A DNA stretch of 64,000 nt from QQVM01 sp035341855 (lineage in GTDB: Bacteria; Bacteroidota; Bacteroidia; AKYH767-A; 2013-40CM-41-45), in assembly GCA_035341855.1 (NCBI GenBank), contig DAOQWA010000011.1, positions 9,446 to 73,445 on the forward strand, in the 5' to 3' direction. Below the pieces are notes generated by a model. That model saw nothing but the letters and a program-made list of their open reading frames with translations. It did not search any database and was not told where the DNA came from. Both the position numbers and the translations under genes were made by a program. Of this stretch, positions 1 to 8,020 are shown piece after piece. Every line of letters begins with the position of its first letter. The first letter of the stretch is position 1.

Positions 1-215
1 ATGCCATGAATAACAGAACAACCCTGAGTCCGCAAGAAGCTGTTGAGTACGGTCTGGTTCATGAAATAAAGAACGATTTACTCTTACCGAAAATGGAAGT
101 AATTACCATCGGGGAACCCATTCAAGGGCAACCGTATCAGCAAACCCAATTTGTTGTTCCAACGACACAGGCAGTCAGTAAACCTTCTATAGACAGCTTT
201 ACAAATGAATCTTGA
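1..215 (+). CDS. ClpP-like serine protease, C-terminal fragment (5' end outside window)
   Basis: Only the last ~70 codons are present, and the frame is open to the window edge, so the Met at position 6 is probably internal. The segment LSPQEAVEYGLVHEI matches the end of the ClpP fold, where the last helix carries A-x-E-Y-G-L-x-D/H-E. The catalytic Ser and His would lie upstream and cannot be checked. A Gln/Thr/Ser-rich tail of about 40 residues follows the fold, longer than in canonical ClpP, which suggests a ClpP-like paralogue rather than the housekeeping subunit. A crotonase-fold protein is the main alternative, since that fold ends with a similar A-x-x-x-G-L-V motif. Confidence 0.5.
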   Translation, partial: AMNNRTTLSPQEAVEYGLVHEIKNDLLLPKMEVITIGEPIQGQPYQQTQFVVPTTQAVSKPSIDSFTNES

Positions 216-314
216 TTATCTTGAGTTTTTAACTTTTTGAGTTACGGACATTAATCAAATTTGAATTTGAATTCTTAAGATAAGATACTTATTGAATCGG
301 ATTCATTATTTTCG

Positions 315-345
315 TTTTAAAATACTGTACGAGATCTTACCTTTG
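315..345 (+). promoter_or_regulatory. Bacteroidota-type promoter before the YdeI-like gene
   Basis: TACCTTTG at 338-345 matches the TAnnTTTG -7 element exactly. A weak -33 element (TTTT, 315-318) lies 19 bases upstream. The expected transcription start near 352 fits either start of the next gene. Confidence 0.5.
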
Positions 346-408
346 CGCTAAGCAAGCAGGTTCAATTTAGTGGAAAAAAGTGTACGGTTATTTGAATCAA
401 GATCGATT

Positions 409-972
409 ATGAAAGCCAAATTTTTTTCTGATCAAACGAAGTTCAGGGAATGGTTGCAAAAGAACCATGATAAAGAATCAGAATTGATTGTTGGTTTTTA
501 TAGGGTTTCTTGTGCCAAACCTTCAATGACCTGGTCTCAGGCTGTAGATCAGGCTTTATGCTATGGGTGGATTGATGGCATTCGAAGGAGAATAGATGAT
601 GAAAGCTATTCAAATCGTTTCACCCCCCGGCGAAGAAATAGTAACTGGAGTGATATTAATATTAAGAAAGTCAAAGACCTGACCAAGGCAGGGCAGATGA
701 AAGAGGCCGGACTTCAAGCATTTGAAATGAGGAAGAAGATAAAACTTACAAATGATGGTTCTAAAAATGGAAAGTTTGTATTGGATAAGGATCTGCAAAG
801 CAGATTTAAAAAGCAGAAATTGGCCTGGGACTTTTTTAATGATCAACCTCTTTCCTATAAGAAAATGATGATGCGTTGGATAATGAGTGCAAGGCAAGTC
901 AAAACCAGACTTTCGCGGTTGGAGATGATTGTAGCTGAAAGTAAAGAGTGTAGGAGATTAAGTAACAGATAG
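409..972 (+). CDS. YdeI/OmpD-associated family protein
   Basis: This is a soluble protein of about 187 residues from the YdeI family (named for bacteriocin protection; biochemical role not settled). Family marks are the N-terminal F-x-x-W-L-x-x-N-H block, the central SQAVDQALCYGWIDGIRR segment, and FTPRRRNSNWS followed by a Lys-rich helical tail. I chose the ATG at 409 because the family begins just before this block. A GTG at 370 in the same frame would add 13 residues. The gene ends 9 bases before an AraC-type regulator, so the two are probably co-transcribed. Family assignment is firm; function is not. Confidence 0.8.
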   Translation: MKAKFFSDQTKFREWLQKNHDKESELIVGFYRVSCAKPSMTWSQAVDQALCYGWIDGIRRRIDDESYSNRFTPRRRNSNWSDINIKKVKDLTKAGQMKEAGLQAFEMRKKIKLTNDGSKNGKFVLDKDLQSRFKKQKLAWDFFNDQPLSYKKMMMRWIMSARQVKTRLSRLEMIVAESKECRRLSNR

Positions 973-981
973 TTTTCAATT

Positions 982-1794
982 ATGGATTACAAGACCTATG
1001 AGCCTTCCAAAGAGTTAAGTACATTCATCAAATGTTATTGGACTCTTGATGCACCAAAGGAACTTAAGTCAGAGAAGCAAAGAATAGTTTCAGACGGCTG
1101 TATGGAAATGATCTTTCATTATGGAGATAAATTCAAACAGTATGCTGAGGATGGCAGTTCAATCGTCCAACCAAAGTGTTTTGTTTTTGGACAAATCACA
1201 CTTCCTCTGGACATCGAACCTACAGGTAAGACTGGGATATTTTCTGTGCGCTTTCATCCCGGAGGGTTTATGCCATTTAGCAACGTTCCTGTCAGCAGCT
1301 TGGAAAACCGGGCCGTTTCTTTGACAGAATTATTTGCGGATGAAGGTAGCGAACTTGAAAATTCCGTACTCAATGCTTCTACAATTGAAGCGAGGATTAA
1401 CTTGGTTGAATCATTTCTCCTGCGAAATCTGGCAAAGCCGGAGTCTATAGATAGAATTGTTAAATCTTGTATTGAATTAATTATACAATTAAATGGACAA
1501 CTGTCTGTCGGGGAATTGTCAGAACGCTTGAATGTGAATCGCAGACATTTGGAAAGAAAATTTTTGCGAGTGATCGGGCTTAGCCCGAAACAATTACTAA
1601 AGATAATAAGGCTTCAATCAACTCTAAAATTTCTGGCGGATAAGAATTTTGAGAACCTGACAACTATTGCGCATGAAGCTTCTTATTATGATCAAGCGCA
1701 CTTCATAAAGGATTTTAAGGAATTTACAGGTCTGAGTCCTAAAAAGTTTTTTGACAATAAATTAAAGATGTCTGCCCTGTTTATAGGAAGTTGA
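982..1794 (+). CDS. AraC-family transcriptional regulator with DUF6597-like sensor domain
   Basis: This 270-residue predicted DNA-binding regulator has an N-terminal half (about 1-150) of the DUF6597 type, starting YEPSKELSTFIKCYW and containing SDGCMEMIFHYGD and RFHPGGF. The C-terminal AraC domain (about 165-262) has two helix-turn-helix units: LSVGELSERLNVNRRHLERKF, and a second that ends FKEFTGLSPKKFF. It follows the YdeI-like gene by 9 bases and precedes a VOC-family gene by 88, so those neighbours are plausible targets, though nothing in the sequence proves it. The ligand is unknown. Confidence 0.85.
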   Translation: MDYKTYEPSKELSTFIKCYWTLDAPKELKSEKQRIVSDGCMEMIFHYGDKFKQYAEDGSSIVQPKCFVFGQITLPLDIEPTGKTGIFSVRFHPGGFMPFSNVPVSSLENRAVSLTELFADEGSELENSVLNASTIEARINLVESFLLRNLAKPESIDRIVKSCIELIIQLNGQLSVGELSERLNVNRRHLERKFLRVIGLSPKQLLKIIRLQSTLKFLADKNFENLTTIAHEASYYDQAHFIKDFKEFTGLSPKKFFDNKLKMSALFIGS

Positions 1795-1882
1795 AGGTTG
1801 TCGCATTTTTACAATTTTCATCCGGTTGTTTTTTTTGTATTTGCAAAGCAATATTGCAATGACAAAAAATTATTAAAGAACG

Positions 1883-2251
1883 ATGGAAAATCTGGTTAGT
1901 TGGTTTGAAATACCTGTAAAAAATTTTGGAAGAGCCTGCGATTTTTATAAAGGTATTTTAGCTTGTGAAATTAAGGAAGCCGAAATGTTTGGCACTAAAA
2001 TGGGATTCTTACCTTCTGATGGTAAGAATGTCTCCGGTGCTTTGGTTCAGGGTGAAGATTACTCCCCATCGACTCAGGGGGTTACTTTGTATTTGAATGG
2101 AGGCGAGGACTTAAAAACCATTCTGGATAAGGTTGAAGCCAACAAAGGGAAAGTGTTGGTACCGAAAACTCAGATTAGCCCTGAGATGGGATACTTTGCA
2201 ATGTTTCTTGATACGGAAGGAAATAAATTGGCATTGCATTCGAAAGGATGA
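1883..2251 (+). CDS. VOC (glyoxalase/bleomycin-resistance fold) family protein
   Basis: This 122-residue single-domain protein opens with WFEIPVKNFGRACDFYKGIL, the usual first beta-alpha unit of vicinal-oxygen-chelate proteins. It closes with MGYFAMFLDTEGNKLALHS, the last strand that carries the metal-binding Glu in true glyoxalases. The first strand has Glu where many members have His, so catalysis is not assured. It could be a dioxygenase-like, glyoxalase-like or binding protein. A clear rho-independent terminator follows. Confidence 0.8.
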   Translation: MENLVSWFEIPVKNFGRACDFYKGILACEIKEAEMFGTKMGFLPSDGKNVSGALVQGEDYSPSTQGVTLYLNGGEDLKTILDKVEANKGKVLVPKTQISPEMGYFAMFLDTEGNKLALHSKG

Positions 2252-2271
2252 TCTGTATAATATATCATTTT

Positions 2272-2311
2272 AAAATGGCGTTTGTTCAGACAATCGCCAT
2301 TTTTATTTTTG
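2272..2311 (+). terminator. Rho-independent terminator after the VOC gene
   Basis: AAAATGGCG (2272-2280) pairs with CGCCATTTT (2295-2303) across a 14-base loop, followed by a T-rich tail to 2311. Confidence 0.75.
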
Positions 2312-2390
2312 ATAGTGACAAGTGTATTCTGTGTTAGTTTAACTTTCGACCGCCTTTGTCGGGAATTGCATTAATTAATATCTTGGTAGC

Positions 2391-3137
2391 ATGAAAAATC
2401 TCCTCAAAACCCTCATGCTTCTTCTGCTAGTAAGCTTTTCATATTCACCGAAAGGTTTTGCTCAGCAAGGTTTAAAAAATGAACTGAAATATGGTGTGCA
2501 CAGGGTTCATCCTTACATTTCAATTAGCGGTACTGAACTTAGAAATGCTCAAACTCTGAGTGACCTTAATTCCAATTTTAAGCCATCCTGGATCCGCGAA
2601 TTTATTTCCGTTGATGTGCATGCAGTTCATAATGGAGCTACTAGTAAGGTATCAGGAGACAGCGACAAACTTAATCCTGAGCAAAAAGAACTAATGAGAA
2701 TGGCAGATGTAGGCTCTGCTATTTCGGTGAAAGTTCAGTATATCCCGCTGAATAATTTATCAACTAATGATTTGAAGGAAATCAACTTTTCATTTATTCC
2801 TGATCCTGATAAGGAGGCATCCTTTCCCGGAGGTAAGGAAAAACTAAATCAATACCTAAAGATTAATGCAATAGATAAAATTCCTGATGGAACCTTTGGA
2901 GAACTAACTCTGGCAGCAGTTAAATTTAGCATTGACATGACGGGGAAGGTTATAGATGCCCATGTTTTTGAGTCATCAAAGAATCCTGTTGCTGATGAAT
3001 TGTTAATTCAAACTATTCTCAATATGCCAAAATGGAGCCCCGCAGAATATGAAAATGGCCAAAAAGCAATTCAAGATTTCGTGCTGACTGTTGGAGACAT
3101 GGAAAATTGCATGGTAAATCTTTTAAACATTCAATAG
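2391..3137 (+). CDS. Secreted protein with TonB-C-like C-terminal domain
   Basis: This 248-residue protein has a Sec signal peptide (hydrophobic core at residues 5-20, ending GFAQQ). Residues ~145-238 resemble the TonB C-terminal fold: EASFPGGKEKLNQYL, then a strand containing KFSIDMTGKVIDAHVF, then LNMPKWSPAEYENGQK. In energy transducers this domain contacts TonB-dependent receptors, but here the usual single membrane anchor and Pro-rich linker are missing. It may be a periplasmic TonB-C-domain protein or a receptor-type sensor. The middle region (25-140) is not recognised. It sits alone between unrelated genes. Confidence 0.6.
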   Translation: MKNLLKTLMLLLLVSFSYSPKGFAQQGLKNELKYGVHRVHPYISISGTELRNAQTLSDLNSNFKPSWIREFISVDVHAVHNGATSKVSGDSDKLNPEQKELMRMADVGSAISVKVQYIPLNNLSTNDLKEINFSFIPDPDKEASFPGGKEKLNQYLKINAIDKIPDGTFGELTLAAVKFSIDMTGKVIDAHVFESSKNPVADELLIQTILNMPKWSPAEYENGQKAIQDFVLTVGDMENCMVNLLNIQ

Positions 3138-3251
3138 AGCTGAGTTTAGCCTATATTGAAATATCCAATCGATGATGTATTTAAAATTAATATTGGCTTG
3201 AGGATATTTATTGATACAAAGATATTGAGAATATTATAACTGTATTTGTAT

Positions 3252-3896
3252 ATGTTTATAGGGCATTTTGCTCTGGGTCTTTCTGCAAGAAAGGCTGATA
3301 AATCACCGTCTCTCGCACTTATTTTTATTGCCGTTCAATTCCTTGATTTGATATGGCCAATTTTCGTATTACTTGGTATAGAAAGCTTCCAAATCGAACC
3401 CGGAAATACAAAGATGACTCCCTTGAATTTCACTTATTACCCTTATTCACACAGTTTATTGATGTCGATAGTATGGGGTATAATATTTGGTTTAACTTAC
3501 TTCGTGTTCACGAAGAACGGTCGGGCTTCCATTTTGCTTTTTGCATTGGTATTTAGCCATTGGGTATTAGACTTCATCACCCACCGGCCGGACCTCCCAC
3601 TTTCACCTTTTTCCGATGTAAAAGTCGGACTATCACTATGGAATTTTCCTGCGATTGAAATAATACTCGAAATCGGATTATTTTTATTGGGCACTATATG
3701 GTATTATAAGTCAGTCAAACCAAGGAAAAAACTTGCATTTTGGTCCCTCATAAGTATGTTTTTAGTTATTCATATCCTTAACCTCCTTAGTCCGCCACCG
3801 CCCGGTATATCTGCTGTGGCATGGTCGGCTAATTTGATGTGGCTCTTTGTTATTTGGGCCTGGTGGATAGAGAAAGACATTCAAAGAAATTCATGA
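3252..3896 (+). CDS. Polytopic membrane protein, possible YdjM-like metal-dependent hydrolase family
   Basis: This protein of about 214 residues has five to six hydrophobic segments. MFIGHFALGLSARK at the start, a conserved HSLLMSIVWG and SHWVLDFITHRPDLPL resemble inner-membrane proteins of the YdjM/LexA-regulated hydrolase group, where His and Asp at membrane boundaries are thought to bind metal. The ATG at 3252 is preferred to the in-frame TTG at 3246. No operon partner is evident. The fold assignment rests on these His/Asp motifs only. Confidence 0.6.
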   Translation: MFIGHFALGLSARKADKSPSLALIFIAVQFLDLIWPIFVLLGIESFQIEPGNTKMTPLNFTYYPYSHSLLMSIVWGIIFGLTYFVFTKNGRASILLFALVFSHWVLDFITHRPDLPLSPFSDVKVGLSLWNFPAIEIILEIGLFLLGTIWYYKSVKPRKKLAFWSLISMFLVIHILNLLSPPPPGISAVAWSANLMWLFVIWAWWIEKDIQRNS

Positions 3897-3972
3897 AATT
3901 GTTGCTTTCTCAACTTGGCCTTCCCTTCATTTTTCAATGATTTGACAATGCATCTATTCTTGCAGGAATAAT

Positions 3973-3980
3973 TATCTTTG
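3973..3980 (+). promoter_or_regulatory. -7 promoter element
   Basis: TATCTTTG matches TAnnTTTG and lies 28 bases before the ATG of the GIY-YIG-like gene. A TTTG at 3940-3943 lies too far upstream (29 bases) to be a standard -33 element. Confidence 0.4.
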
Positions 3981-4008
3981 AATTTCTATTTCCGTAGGTA
4001 GAAATCGT

Positions 4009-4362
4009 ATGCCACAATTAAAATATTCAGTTTACGTTGTTGAATTGTCAAAACGTGTTTTTACAGAGAATAGAAAATTCAGGGAAGCTAATCCTCAGTT
4101 TAATGGTGTGCTTGAATGTTTGTATGTTGGAATGACAAGCAAAACACCCGCTGAAAGATTTAAGCAGCACAAGACCGGCTTTATTAACAAGAAAGGTCAC
4201 AAGCTATCATCTTCTATTGTGCTTAAGTATGGCTCTTATCTAAGGCCCAGTTTGTACAATGAAATAAATATGAAACCAATGACCAGATCAGAAGCACTTA
4301 GGATGGAAGAAAAGCTTGCTCTTGATCTGAGAAGAGAAGGCTATGCAGTTTGGTTTAATTAA
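4009..4362 (+). CDS. Small GIY-YIG-like protein
   Basis: This is a 117-residue protein. SVYVVEL near the start and CLYVGMTSKTPAERFKQH at ~38-55 look like the two strands and following helix of a GIY-YIG nuclease domain (here V-Y-V and Y-V-G-M-T). The segment SEALRMEEKLALDLRREGY near the end contains a Glu that could be the metal ligand. About 20 residues separate the two strands, longer than the usual ~10. It may be a divergent single-domain endonuclease or an inactive relative. It has its own promoter element. Confidence 0.5.
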   Translation: MPQLKYSVYVVELSKRVFTENRKFREANPQFNGVLECLYVGMTSKTPAERFKQHKTGFINKKGHKLSSSIVLKYGSYLRPSLYNEINMKPMTRSEALRMEEKLALDLRREGYAVWFN

Positions 4363-4433
4363 TTGAACACCCATCACAATCTTGCTATAGTAATTAATCG
4401 ATTGGATTTATCCCGACTCAAAATTAAATTACC

Positions 4434-4853
4434 ATGAAAATTTATCAAGTGATATTTGTACTTACACTTTTTTTTGTTGGATCTTCCATAAATGCACAGG
4501 ATAGTAGCAAAGTTGTTAATATGGGCCAAAGGTTCTTAGTCAATGTTGGCGGAATATCTGAAGGCGTAATTTCAAAAGAAACTCTGATCAGAGCAGGGGA
4601 GTTGCGCGTTCCAAAGCATGCAGAAGGATATTATGTTCTGGCTTCATTTCGATTAACGCATGTTCGCATGATGGATGGAACCTTAGTTGAATTTAATCCT
4701 ACAACCGATGGAAGATTAACTGAGGAAATGATAAACGAGATCAAGCAAGCGAAGAATGGGGATAAACTATACTTTGAATTTATTAAAGTAAAATCTGTAG
4801 AAGGTGAAGAGCTGAGACAAGTGGAGCCTATAGGGTTAAAAATCCAAGATTAG
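4434..4853 (+). CDS. Secreted stand-alone GldM/PorM C-terminal-like domain protein
   Basis: This 139-residue protein has a signal peptide (1-21, ending SINAQ). The mature part resembles the last domain of GldM/PorM, the periplasmic shaft of the type IX secretion motor. It has GGISEGVISKETLIRAGEL, then a strand ending ASFRLTHVRMMDG, then LTEEMINEIKQAKNGDKLYF and a closing PIGLKIQD. Full GldM has an inner-membrane helix and three further periplasmic domains, all absent here. The role is unknown; it could bind GldK/GldN or other T9SS parts. There is no T9SS gene next to it. Confidence 0.55.
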   Translation: MKIYQVIFVLTLFFVGSSINAQDSSKVVNMGQRFLVNVGGISEGVISKETLIRAGELRVPKHAEGYYVLASFRLTHVRMMDGTLVEFNPTTDGRLTEEMINEIKQAKNGDKLYFEFIKVKSVEGEELRQVEPIGLKIQD

Positions 4854-4916
4854 GATTCTCGTTTAAAGAGCTATAAGGGAGTAATTTTAATATTTATTTA
4901 TATACATATTTGCTTA

Positions 4917-6173
4917 ATGACAGAGTGGGTTGAACAGGACATTCAAATTAGTGACTATACTTACGACCTTCCCGAAGATCGCATAGCGAAGTATCCTCTT
5001 GCCGGACGGGAATTGAGTAAATTGTTAGTTTATAAAAATTCTTCTGTTTCTGAAGATATATTTCATAATATAAGTGAACACATCGCTGAAGGTTCGTTAT
5101 TGATCTATAATGATACCAAAGTCATGCATGCGAGATTGCATTTTAAAAATTCTAAAGGAGGAAGGATAGAAATATTTTGTCTCGGACCTGCTGAGCCCGG
5201 TTCTGATCCGTTATTATCTTTAGAGAAAACAAAAAATATTAGATGGAATTGTTTGGTGGGTAGAATTGCTAAATGGAAGGAGCGATTTCTGTATATTGAA
5301 AAGAATGGATATTTTCTTTCTGCAGAACTATTGCAAAAAGGTGAGAGTGAAAATGTCATCGGCTTCAGTTGGAAGCCGGAAACACTTAGTTTTGCAGAAG
5401 TGCTTGAAAAGTTTGGTGAAATGCCAATTCCCCCTTATTTGAAAAGAGAGAGTGAAGAGATTGATCAGAGCAGGTACCAAACTGTATATGCAGACAGAGA
5501 AGGTTCTGTGGCAGCTCCAACTGCAGGATTGCATTTTACCGATTCAATTATTAAAAAACTTGAGTCAATGAATATTTCCGGAGTGAAGGTAACATTGCAT
5601 GTTGGAGCAGGAACCTTCAAGCCGGTGAAAAGTGAACTAATCAGGGATCATCAAATGCATGCTGAGTGGATTGATGTTAGTAAACTAACTATTGAGAGGA
5701 TTTTGCAACAGTTAGAAGGGAAGGACTCATCAAATGCGATAATTTCCGTTGGGACTACTTCCCTTCGAACTATCGAATCACTCTATTGGATGGGTGTCAA
5801 ATCAATCCTTTACCCGGATTCAAAAATGGAGGAACTGGAAATTATGCAATGGGACCCATATAAACTTACTGATCATTACACAAGTATTGAAGCAATAGGA
5901 TCCTTGCTCTTATGGATGAATAAATATGATTTAAAACGATTAGTCTGCAAAACTCAAATTATGATCGTTCCAACGTACAAGCTCAAAATTGCAGATGCCC
6001 TTGTCACAAATTTTCATCAACCAAATTCTACACTGTTATTATTAGTAGCTGCTATTACCGGAAATGATTGGAGAAAGATTTATGATCATGCTTTGAATAA
6101 TAATTTCAGATTTTTAAGTTATGGTGATGGAAGCTTGCTATTTGGAAATAGACAGGAGCAGGCAAAGATGTAA
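4917..6173 (+). CDS. queA: S-adenosylmethionine:tRNA ribosyltransferase-isomerase (QueA)
   Basis: QueA transfers and rearranges the ribosyl part of SAM onto preQ1-modified tRNA to make epoxyqueuosine, in the cytoplasm. The 418-residue sequence holds the family blocks in order: YDLPEDRIAKYPL (~18-30), LLIYNDTKVMHARL, MPIPPYLKRE, the signature APTAGLHFT (~199-207), LHVGAGTFKPV, VGTTSLRTIESL, and TNFHQPNSTLLLLVAA near the end. It is somewhat longer than E. coli QueA, with extra sequence around residues 275-340. It appears monocistronic. A near-consensus -7 element (CATATTTG, 4905-4912) lies almost on the start codon. Confidence 0.95.
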   Translation: MTEWVEQDIQISDYTYDLPEDRIAKYPLAGRELSKLLVYKNSSVSEDIFHNISEHIAEGSLLIYNDTKVMHARLHFKNSKGGRIEIFCLGPAEPGSDPLLSLEKTKNIRWNCLVGRIAKWKERFLYIEKNGYFLSAELLQKGESENVIGFSWKPETLSFAEVLEKFGEMPIPPYLKRESEEIDQSRYQTVYADREGSVAAPTAGLHFTDSIIKKLESMNISGVKVTLHVGAGTFKPVKSELIRDHQMHAEWIDVSKLTIERILQQLEGKDSSNAIISVGTTSLRTIESLYWMGVKSILYPDSKMEELEIMQWDPYKLTDHYTSIEAIGSLLLWMNKYDLKRLVCKTQIMIVPTYKLKIADALVTNFHQPNSTLLLLVAAITGNDWRKIYDHALNNNFRFLSYGDGSLLFGNRQEQAKM

Positions 6174-6378
6174 CTATGGCATTTTGTGGACACAAGTTTT
6201 CTGTTTTATATTTGGAATAAAGCGGGATCTGTATTCAGTTGATATGTTTGTTGCAGTTTATATAATGCGGTGATTAAGATCATTATCCATCGTTAGCTTA
6301 ATATTCTTGCTTGGCTGACTGCCTTTTTTTAAATTGCACAAATAAATTTTCTTGTACTTAATATCATATAATCGATAC

Positions 6379-7833
6379 ATGAAAAAGTTAATTTATATTT
6401 TACTCTCCCTGGTTTTTATTTTTCTGGCCTATTTGATCATTCATGCTTTGAGCTTTGAATCGATTCAATTAAAAGTAGATCCAGTTTCTACAGTTGATAT
6501 CCGTGAGAATGCAATTCAGAATCTTGCTCAATCTCTGATGATCAAAACAGTTTCACCGGAAGACCATCATGATTTTGACTCAAGTGCCTTTAATGCGTTT
6601 TCAACATTTCTGAGTACAACATATCCTGTTGCTGATTCCGTATTGGAAAAAGTTGTCATCAATACCTATAGTTTTATTTATAAGTGGAAGGGATCTGATA
6701 ATTCGCTTAAGCCGGTGGTCCTGATGGCTCATTTAGACGTGGTTCCTGCTCCAGTGGAAGAAGTAAAGGATTGGAAGTATGGTCCTTTCGATGGAAAGAT
6801 TGTAGATGATACGCTATGGGGTCGTGGAGCAATTGACGACAAAGTAGGTGTGATAGGTATCATGGAAGCCGTTGATCATCTTCTTATCTCAGGCTTTCAG
6901 CCAAAGCGAACCTTGTATTTGGCATTTGGACATGATGAAGAGATCGGTGGAGCGAATGGTGCTGCTGCTATAGCTTCTTACCTCGAAGGACAAGGTGTAC
7001 AAGCGGAGTTTGTCCTGGATGAAGGTGGGTCGATTGTGCAGGGAATGGTTCCGGGAATTGAAAAGGATGTTGCTTTGATCGGAATTGCTGAAAAGGGATT
7101 TGTGTCACTCGATCTTTTTGTAGAGGTAGAAGGCGGTCATTCATCAATGCCTAAAGAAGAAACTGCAATTGACATCATCACAAATGCCATTTCAAGAATC
7201 AGGAAGAACCCTTTTAAGGCAAGCCTTACGGCACCTTTAATAGGCTTCATTGATAACCTTGGTCCTGAGATGCCCTTCTTGAACAGACTTGTATTTGCCA
7301 ACAAAGAAGTTTTCAGTTCATTGATAATAAATATTTATTCCAAGAGTGCCGCCGGTAGTGCCTTAGTGAGAAACACAATTGCTCCAACGATTTTGAGAAG
7401 CGGAGAGAAGGATAATATAATTCCTTTATCAGCACATGCTACAATCAATTTCAGGATATTGCCAGGTTCATCGATAAAGGAAGTCACTGATCATGTGAAA
7501 AAAGTTATAAATGATGAAAGGATCCGAATCAAGCAAGGTGAATTTGCATCAGAACCTTCTCAGTCATCAAGTACGAGTAGTCAGGCCTACAATATCATAA
7601 ACAGATCGATAGTACAAATATTTCCTCAGGTTTTAACAGCTCCAAATCTCGTTATAGGTGCAACTGATTCAAGACATTTTGAAAAGGTGTCTGATGCCAT
7701 CTACAGATTCCTGCCCATCTATATTAATGATAATAATATTAAATCATTCCATGGCATAAATGAAAGGATCGCAGTGAGAGATTTCAATGCAGCGGTTCGG
7801 TTTTACATTCAGGTAATAAAAAATTGCAATTAA
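6379..7833 (+). CDS. M20 family metallopeptidase (CPS1/PM20D1-like), membrane-anchored
   Basis: This is a zinc-dependent exo- or amidopeptidase. Residues 1-24 form one hydrophobic helix, a signal anchor that places the enzyme in the periplasm. Di-zinc site motifs are visible: AHLDVVP (His ~118), GRGAIDDK (~147-154), DEEIGG (~186-191, with the catalytic Glu pair), LDEGGS, and a C-terminal FHGINERI His. The length of 484 matches carboxypeptidase-S/PM20D1-type members. The ATG at 6379 gives a clean N-terminus; a TTG at 6352 in frame would add nine residues. Substrate is unknown; N-acyl amino acids or dipeptides are typical. Confidence 0.85.
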   Translation: MKKLIYILLSLVFIFLAYLIIHALSFESIQLKVDPVSTVDIRENAIQNLAQSLMIKTVSPEDHHDFDSSAFNAFSTFLSTTYPVADSVLEKVVINTYSFIYKWKGSDNSLKPVVLMAHLDVVPAPVEEVKDWKYGPFDGKIVDDTLWGRGAIDDKVGVIGIMEAVDHLLISGFQPKRTLYLAFGHDEEIGGANGAAAIASYLEGQGVQAEFVLDEGGSIVQGMVPGIEKDVALIGIAEKGFVSLDLFVEVEGGHSSMPKEETAIDIITNAISRIRKNPFKASLTAPLIGFIDNLGPEMPFLNRLVFANKEVFSSLIINIYSKSAAGSALVRNTIAPTILRSGEKDNIIPLSAHATINFRILPGSSIKEVTDHVKKVINDERIRIKQGEFASEPSQSSSTSSQAYNIINRSIVQIFPQVLTAPNLVIGATDSRHFEKVSDAIYRFLPIYINDNNIKSFHGINERIAVRDFNAAVRFYIQVIKNCN

Positions 7834-8020
7834 ATTATGTGCAAATTCAGCTTTTGCTGAGATAATAACAATCAGCTAAAGCAAAAGACGAAATTGTGAA
7901 ATGATTTTTTTGGGTTTCATTTACCATTATTTACCGAAAAGTATCTTTGAAAAATTCTGAAGGGAAATAAGTAAGACAATAAACAGTGAACCACCGAGGT
8001 CAATTGATCTGAAGTTAATA

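Noticed and set aside
4854..4916. preQ1 riboswitch before queA.
   Set aside because: The gap is only 63 bases, and I could not find the C-rich loop and A-rich tail of preQ1 aptamers in it.
7851..7887. Inverted repeat CTTTTGCT/AGCAAAAG between the M20 peptidase and helicase genes as a terminator.
   Set aside because: The loop is 21 bases and no T run follows on either strand, so a terminator is not supported.
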